Assembly (NCBI GenBank): GCA_963738205.1
Contig: CAVTVQ010000006.1
Coordinates: 682,001 to 746,000, forward strand
Source of the DNA: DATFQE01 sp963738205
GTDB taxonomy: Bacteria; Actinomycetota; Thermoleophilia; Gaiellales; Gaiellaceae
Direction of reading: 5' to 3'
DNA: 64,000 bases
Shown here: piece after piece, positions 60,230 through 64,000 of the stretch
Layout of the letters: every line of letters starts with the position of its first letter
Numbering within the stretch: position 1 is the first letter of the stretch
The notes under the pieces: generated by a model
What the model was told of the DNA's origin: nothing
The model's input: only the letters and a program-made list of their open reading frames with translations
The model's database searches: none
Program-made: the position numbers and the translations under genes

Positions 60230-60351
60230 GGTTGCTTCCCCGTTGTGCCGGCAAGCTCGCTGGTCGCGAGGGCCGTCCGCTCGAGCCCGCGGTCGGGTCG
60301 GGCGAGCGCGTTGGCCGGCGTCGGCACCGCGGAGAGTTCGCTGCCGTTCAT
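60226..60351 (-). CDS. 41-aa leader ORF of the cassette (cassette gene 1)
   Basis: ATG 60351 opens a 41-codon frame (MNGSELSAVPTPANALARPD and so on, ending GTTGKQP). Two things support it as translated: TAGTTT lies exactly 6 nt upstream, the leaderless signature of this genome, and its stop codon overlaps the start of the 689-aa gene by 4 nt. The peptide is polar and probably disordered. It may be a coupling leader or a small partner protein. Confidence 0.55.
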   Translation of the reverse strand: MNGSELSAVPTPANALARPDRGLERTALATSELAGTTGKQP

Positions 60352-60467
60352 GGTTCGAAACTACGAAACGGTCCGGCGGCCCACTAGCGGGATTCCCCTA
60401 AAACGTGGCGGCCGAACCCCTACTTGCAGCCGGCGGTCAGGTGCCGGCTCACGGAAACCCGGGAAGA

Positions 60468-60500
60468 GCCGGCCGACTGAAAGCGTTTCAATCGACCGGC
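60468..60500 (-). terminator. ssrA: tmRNA terminator (minus strand)
   Basis: A 15-bp stem with a 3-nt loop (60468-60482 with 60486-60500) lies about 30 nt beyond the tmRNA 3' end. On the plus strand two positions are C-A mismatches, but in the minus-strand RNA both become G-U pairs. The hairpin is therefore intact only in the minus-strand transcript, which identifies it as the tmRNA terminator. Confidence 0.8.
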
Positions 60501-60530
60501 CCGGGTGAATGGCCTGGTTGAGCCGAAGGT

Positions 60531-60891
60531 GGAGGCGGTGGGAATCGAACCCACGTCCGCGGACGCACCGGTCAGAGCATCTACAAGCTTAGGCTGCGCT
60601 TTGGTTTCGCCCGGCGGCCGGTTCGCAGCCGACCTACCGACGGGCTAGCCATCCTTTAGTTGTCGCGCCTCGGGCGATTGGCTCTCCCTCGGCGCCGAGC
60701 CCGTTTTCTGACGCCGCTACCCGAACCACGGGCCGAGTTCGGAGCGACGCGTCACCTAACTGGGTTAGGCGGCGAGTGCGAGTTCAGAATCCGCACTTGC
60801 GTTTGGTTCCCGGTTGTTTTACGAGGCCGACCGGGGACCTCGGCTTGCAGCTCAGCCGGAGAATCGACCACGTCGAAACCAGGTCGCCCCC
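60531..60891 (-). ncRNA. ssrA: Transfer-messenger RNA (tmRNA, ssrA)
   Basis: The 5' end reads GGGGGCGACCTGGTTTCGAC and the 3' end contains GTGGGTTCGATTCCCACCGC. The acceptor pairs GGGGGCG (60891-60885) with CGCCTCC (60538-60532), with one G-U. The tag frame starts at GCA (60800) and ends at TAA (60765), giving ASADSELALAA, the hydrophobic LAA-type degron. CCA is not encoded. The RNA is 361 nt. It rescues stalled ribosomes with SmpB, whose gene is 2.5 kb away on the same strand. Confidence 0.96.
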
Positions 60892-61119
60892 GTATGTGTG
60901 CACGAATTGTAGCCTCGATTGATCCGTCGTAGCGGGCGCGAGCGAACCACCATGGGCGTCGGCGACGGGGCTCTCCCCACTGCCGGCCCCCCTTCGTCTT
61001 GCCGGCGGGACCGCGCCGGCGCCTCTTTGCCGTGATCCACGTGCCGCCGAGACTCGAACAACTTCGTGGAACGCCGAGCGGCACTCGAAGCGGCTCGGCG
61101 CGTCGCATACGATGAACTC

Positions 61120-61671
61120 GTGGAGGCCGACGCAGCCGCCGTTGCGCGCGTCGCCGGCGGCGACACCGAAGCCCTGCGCGAGCTGTACGACCGTTACGGA
61201 CGCATCGTGTACGGAATGACCTATCGCGTCACAAAAGACCCGCAGCTCGCCGAGGAGGCCACGCAGGACACCTTCGTAACCCTGTGGCGCCGAGCCGAGA
61301 ACTACGACCCAGAGCGAGCCAAGCTCACCACCTGGCTGTTCGTGATCGCCCGGAACAGGGCGATCGAGCTCGTGCGCGCGCGGGCCCGCGTGCCCGAGCC
61401 TCAGGACGATGTCGACCCTGCCGGGGAAGAACCCGACGTCGCCGACCTGATCGCGCTCGGCGACGACGCCGAGCGGATTGCCCGGGCCCTGGCCGAGCTG
61501 CCGGAGACTCAGCTCGAGGTGATCCGACTGGCGTACTTCGACGGGCTGAGCCACGGCGAGATCGCCGAGCGGCTCGCGCAGCCGCTGGGCACGGTCAAGA
61601 GCCGCATCCGGCTCGGGCTCAACCGCCTGCGCGCGCTGATGGAGCTGCCGGAGCTCGAGGTGGAACGCTGA
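61120..61671 (+). CDS. ECF RNA polymerase sigma factor
   Basis: This 183-aa sigma factor has region 2 (ALRELYDRYGRIVYGMTYRVTKDPQLAEEATQDTFVTLWRRAENYDPERAKLTTWLFVIARNRAIELVRARAR) and region 4 (LPETQLEVIRLAYFDGLSHGEIAERLAQPLGTVKSRIRLGLNRLRALM). It resembles SigK-like ECF factors. The GTG at 61120 is chosen because TACGAT lies exactly 6 nt upstream; an earlier GTG at 61066 adds 18 unlikely residues. The anti-sigma ATG overlaps the stop by 1 nt. Confidence 0.94.
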   Translation: MEADAAAVARVAGGDTEALRELYDRYGRIVYGMTYRVTKDPQLAEEATQDTFVTLWRRAENYDPERAKLTTWLFVIARNRAIELVRARARVPEPQDDVDPAGEEPDVADLIALGDDAERIARALAELPETQLEVIRLAYFDGLSHGEIAERLAQPLGTVKSRIRLGLNRLRALMELPELEVER

Positions 61672-62255
61672 TGGCCGACGAGACGATCGGCACCCCGGAG
61701 CACAGGCCCACGGTCGAGCGCCTGGAGCGGGGCGTCGCGCGTGTGACGCCGCCCGACGACCTCTTCGACCGGATCCTCGACGAGGCTGCACCCACGGCAA
61801 AGGTCGTGCCCTTCCGCCGGCGGCGGCTCCCGGCCTGGGTCACTCCCGCCGCGGCAGCCGCCGTTGCCGCCGCGGCAGCCGTCGCGATCACGGTCTCCGT
61901 CACCGGCGAGGACAACGGCCTGGGCGACCCGATCCGCAGCGCGAGCTTCTCGGGTCGCAACGTCGAGGGCACGGCCGCGCTCTACCAGCGCGACGGCAGC
62001 AACCGCTATCTCGTCGTCGATCTCGAGCGGGCACCCAAGCCGCCGCCGGATCACTTCTACGAGCTCTGGATCAGCGCGCCGGGGAGCGACAGGAAGATCC
62101 CGATCGGCTCGTTCATCCCGCGCGACGGGAAGACGCACCTCGAGGTGCCGCTGCCTACCGAAGGCAAGAAGCTCTCGATCGACATCTCCGTCCAGGACGA
62201 GGACGGGCCGCCGGCCCACTCCGGCGAGACCGTCGCCAAAGCGCAGCTCCTGTAG
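61671..62255 (+). CDS. RskA-like anti-sigma factor
   Basis: This 194-aa protein has a short cytoplasmic N-terminus (HRPTVERLERGVARVTPPDDLFDRILDEAAPT), a membrane helix (about 58-80, AAAAAVAAAAAVAITVSV) and an extracytoplasmic RskA-C-like domain (RYLVVDLERAPKPPPDHFYELWISAPGSDRKIPIGSFIPRDGKTHLEVPLP). It lacks the zinc-binding His-x3-Cys-x2-Cys motif. It should hold the preceding sigma factor until a signal releases it. Overlaps the sigma stop codon by 1 nt. Confidence 0.92.
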   Translation: MADETIGTPEHRPTVERLERGVARVTPPDDLFDRILDEAAPTAKVVPFRRRRLPAWVTPAAAAAVAAAAAVAITVSVTGEDNGLGDPIRSASFSGRNVEGTAALYQRDGSNRYLVVDLERAPKPPPDHFYELWISAPGSDRKIPIGSFIPRDGKTHLEVPLPTEGKKLSIDISVQDEDGPPAHSGETVAKAQLL

Positions 62256-62308
62256 GGATCGTCAACCGGAGCAAGAGCGCGGTGATAGCCGCCGATCAGG
62301 ACAAGAGG

Positions 62309-62342
62309 CCCGCCGCGAGCTCGAGCACGAGCTCGCGGCGGG
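62309..62342. terminator. Perfect 15-bp bidirectional terminator hairpin
   Basis: CCCGCCGCGAGCTCG (62309-62323) pairs perfectly with CGAGCTCGCGGCGGG (62328-62342) around the loop AGCA. It lies between the convergent anti-sigma and propeller genes and can serve both. Confidence 0.85.
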
Positions 62343-62352
62343 AGACTGCTGC

Positions 62353-63348
62353 CTAGCCGCGGCCTCTGTTCGAGCCGCGACGATCGTCCTTCTTCCCGTG
62401 CCCCTTGCCGTTGTGCTTGTCCACTCGCACGAGGTTGTACGCGGCGGCCGACGGCGGCGTGGGTGCCGTCGTGCCGAAGCGCGCATTCACGGCGTAGAGC
62501 AGGTCGCCGACGTCGTCGATCGTCGTCGGGACGTCGAACAGCGAATCGGTGATGAGCCGCCTGATCTCGCCGTTCCGCAGCCGGTGACCGACCCGAACGA
62601 CCGCGATCTGGTTCGAGCGGTTCTGCACGACGTAGAGCGTCCGGCCCTCGAGCAGGATGCCGTCGCCGTTGACGACATTGCCGCCGCCGAGCCGGATCTC
62701 TCGCGTGAAACCAGTGCGCGGATTGACGCGGAAGAGCTTGCCCAGGTTGGTCTGCACGACCACGAGCCACCTGCCGTCCCGCGTGGCGTCGATGCCGTTG
62801 ACGTTGGTTCCCGGCGCCATGACCAGGTCGTTGCCGATCAGCGGAAGCGTCTCGGCGGCGGCGCCGAGAGCGCCGTCCCGGCCGATCGAGACGCGGTAGA
62901 GCTGCTTGTTGTTCGAGTCGGTGAAGAATGCACCCTGACGCGTCACGACGACATCGTTGATGAAGCGCGGGCTCAGCGTGGTGAGCTGGTACTCCTTGAG
63001 CAGCGAGCCGTCGTCGGCGTCGTACACGAAGCCCTTGCCCGTACCGCCGCCGGCGACGAACAGGCGGTCGCCGCGGCGGTCGAACTCGACGCCGATCGAT
63101 GCCCGGCCGGGAACCGGGTCGACGAGGATGTCGCCCGAGCCCGTCCTCAGGTCGCCGCTGAAGATCGCTCCCGTCGGAATCGACCCGACGTAGAACGTCT
63201 TGCCTTGGATGGCAATGCCCTCAGGCTGGAAGCCGGTCGGGAGGGCAATCGTCTTCGGAAAGTCCTTCCCCCTGTGCGCACTCGATGGCAGGGCGGCCAG
63301 AGCGGCCACGGCTACGAGCGCTGCAAACAGCACTGTCACGCGACGCAA
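62353..63348 (-). CDS. Secreted SMP-30/gluconolactonase-like beta-propeller protein
   Basis: This 331-aa protein has a signal peptide (LRRVTVLFAALVAVAALAALPSSA). The body is a propeller: LPTGFQPEGIAIQGKTFYVGSIPTGAIFSGDL, GVEFDRRGDRLFVAGG, INDVVVTRQGAFFTDS, NVNGIDATRDGRWLVVVQ, and NVVNGDGILLEGRTLYVVQN. The Asn-Asp and Gly-Asp loops match SMP-30-like lactonases, though the metal site is not certain. It ends with a basic tail. TTG 63348 is chosen because GAGGGGG precedes it, as in the peptidase gene at 302; the longer frame adds 15 residues. Substrate unknown. Confidence 0.85.
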   Translation of the reverse strand: MRRVTVLFAALVAVAALAALPSSAHRGKDFPKTIALPTGFQPEGIAIQGKTFYVGSIPTGAIFSGDLRTGSGDILVDPVPGRASIGVEFDRRGDRLFVAGGGTGKGFVYDADDGSLLKEYQLTTLSPRFINDVVVTRQGAFFTDSNNKQLYRVSIGRDGALGAAAETLPLIGNDLVMAPGTNVNGIDATRDGRWLVVVQTNLGKLFRVNPRTGFTREIRLGGGNVVNGDGILLEGRTLYVVQNRSNQIAVVRVGHRLRNGEIRRLITDSLFDVPTTIDDVGDLLYAVNARFGTTAPTPPSAAAYNLVRVDKHNGKGHGKKDDRRGSNRGRG

Positions 63349-63411
63349 TCGAAAAACCCCCTCGGTCGTGGTCACCAAAACACTACGTGGCACCGGCCAA
63401 GTCGGATGGGT

Positions 63412-63870
63412 TCAACGGCGTGACTTGAGCGCGCGCTCGATCTGGCGGTCGGCGTCGCGGCGCGAGATGTCGCGCCGCTTGTCGCGCACATCCTTGCCCT
63501 TCGCCAGAGCGAGCTCGACCTTGGCGCGGCCGTTCTTGAAGTAGAGCCGCGTCGGCACGAGCGTCAATCCCTTCTCCTTGACCTTGCCGAACAAGGAGTC
63601 GATCTCCTTCGCCCGCAGCAGCAGCTTGCGATCGCGGTCGGGGTCGTGATTGGCGTAGCCGGCCTGGTCGTAGCCGGCGATGTGGGCGCCGATCAGCCAC
63701 GCCTCGCCGTCGCGTACGTCCGCGTAGGCGCGCTTGAGGTCGGCGCGGCCGTCGCGCAGCGACTTCACCTCGGAGCCGGTCAGCACGAGCCCGGCCTCGA
63801 GCCGCTCGAGCAGGTGGTACTCGTGGCGGGCCCGCCTGTTGTCTGCAATCAGCTTTTCACCCTGCGCCAT
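63412..63870 (-). CDS. smpB: SmpB, tmRNA-binding protein
   Basis: This 152-aa protein binds tmRNA and places it in the empty A site of stalled ribosomes. Motifs: KLIADNRRARHEYHLLERLEAGLVLTGSEVKSLRDGRADLKRAYADVRDGEAWLIGAHIAGYDQAGYANHDPDRDRKLLL and the Lys/Arg-rich tail GKDVRDKRRDISRRDADRQIERAL, which occupies the mRNA channel. ATG 63870 gives the family N-terminus. The last 130 bp of the window upstream of it show no supportable gene. Confidence 0.97.
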   Translation of the reverse strand: MAQGEKLIADNRRARHEYHLLERLEAGLVLTGSEVKSLRDGRADLKRAYADVRDGEAWLIGAHIAGYDQAGYANHDPDRDRKLLLRAKEIDSLFGKVKEKGLTLVPTRLYFKNGRAKVELALAKGKDVRDKRRDISRRDADRQIERALKSRR

Positions 63871-64000
63871 GTACGCAAGGCTACTGCCATGTGCGCGTGG
63901 CTCGGACGACTCGGCCCACGAGGTAACGGCCACCTTCCTCCGCGGCGGTCTCGAGTCGCAGCGGCTACCCGACGAGCTGGAGGTGCTGCTCGGCGTCGCC

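Noticed and set aside
63871..64000. Plus-strand frame running off the window edge
   Set aside because: One frame is open to the end, but no start codon or recognisable motif supports it.

Overview
This is a GC-rich, gene-dense chromosomal window, most consistent with an actinobacterium. Evidence: high GC, many GTG and TTG starts, a DevS-like heme-sensor kinase, F420-type LLM and QueF proteins, and a recurring TANNNT element 6-7 nt before start codons, typical of leaderless actinobacterial mRNAs. A Thermoleophilia/Gaiellales-type lineage is a guess from gene content only. It carries core genes (pdxS and partial pdxT, a CAU tRNA, queF, ssrA tmRNA and smpB) and accessory modules.

Layout. 1-5.3 kb: PLP synthase genes, a secreted metallopeptidase, a single-domain receiver and a secreted YWTD-type propeller protein. 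5.5-12.7 kb: tRNA, YjbQ, an ArsR/SRPBCC pair, a phosphoesterase, a small NYN nuclease, a PAS/metallo-beta-lactamase pair, a deoxyribosyltransferase divergent from queF, an LLM oxidoreductase and a CBS protein. 12.8-19.3 kb: a secreted repeat protein, a cupin with a likely frameshift, an SQR-like flavoprotein, a DUF7144-like membrane protein, a beta-propeller phytase and a Cys-rich small peptide gene. 19.4-34.0 kb: a DosR-regulon-like stress and fermentation island with a GAF-GAF heme-type kinase and NarL regulator, three universal stress proteins, phosphoketolase plus short acetate kinase, a GNAT/acyl-CoA synthetase fusion, Zn-alcohol dehydrogenase, an FAD oxidoreductase fused to CBS domains, and a ZIP transporter. 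Four promoters there share a bipartite motif. 34.1-39.0 kb: a MacB/FtsX exporter, a cupin and a metallo-beta-lactamase protein.

39.0-53.3 kb: one long minus-strand aromatic catabolic operon (ABC importer, aldehyde dehydrogenase, pcaIJHGBDC, pobA, benzoylformate-decarboxylase-like gene), divergent from an IclR regulator coupled to the importer's binding protein. Together these would take (4-hydroxy)benzoylformate or 4-hydroxybenzoate through protocatechuate to 3-oxoadipyl-CoA; the final thiolase is not in the window.

53.3-64 kb: a MetE-like methyltransferase, a relict stretch with a truncated RidA gene, then a three-gene cassette (41, 689 and 919 aa) of no family I can name, lying between a T-arm-like repeat and the 3' end of the tmRNA gene. 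It is followed by an ECF sigma/anti-sigma pair, a secreted SMP-30-like propeller protein and smpB. The cassette is the best candidate for an undescribed system.

At least four genes (cupin, xfp, aldehyde dehydrogenase, importer ATPase) need single-base corrections, mostly in C/G-rich tracts. Residual assembly indels are a serious possibility.
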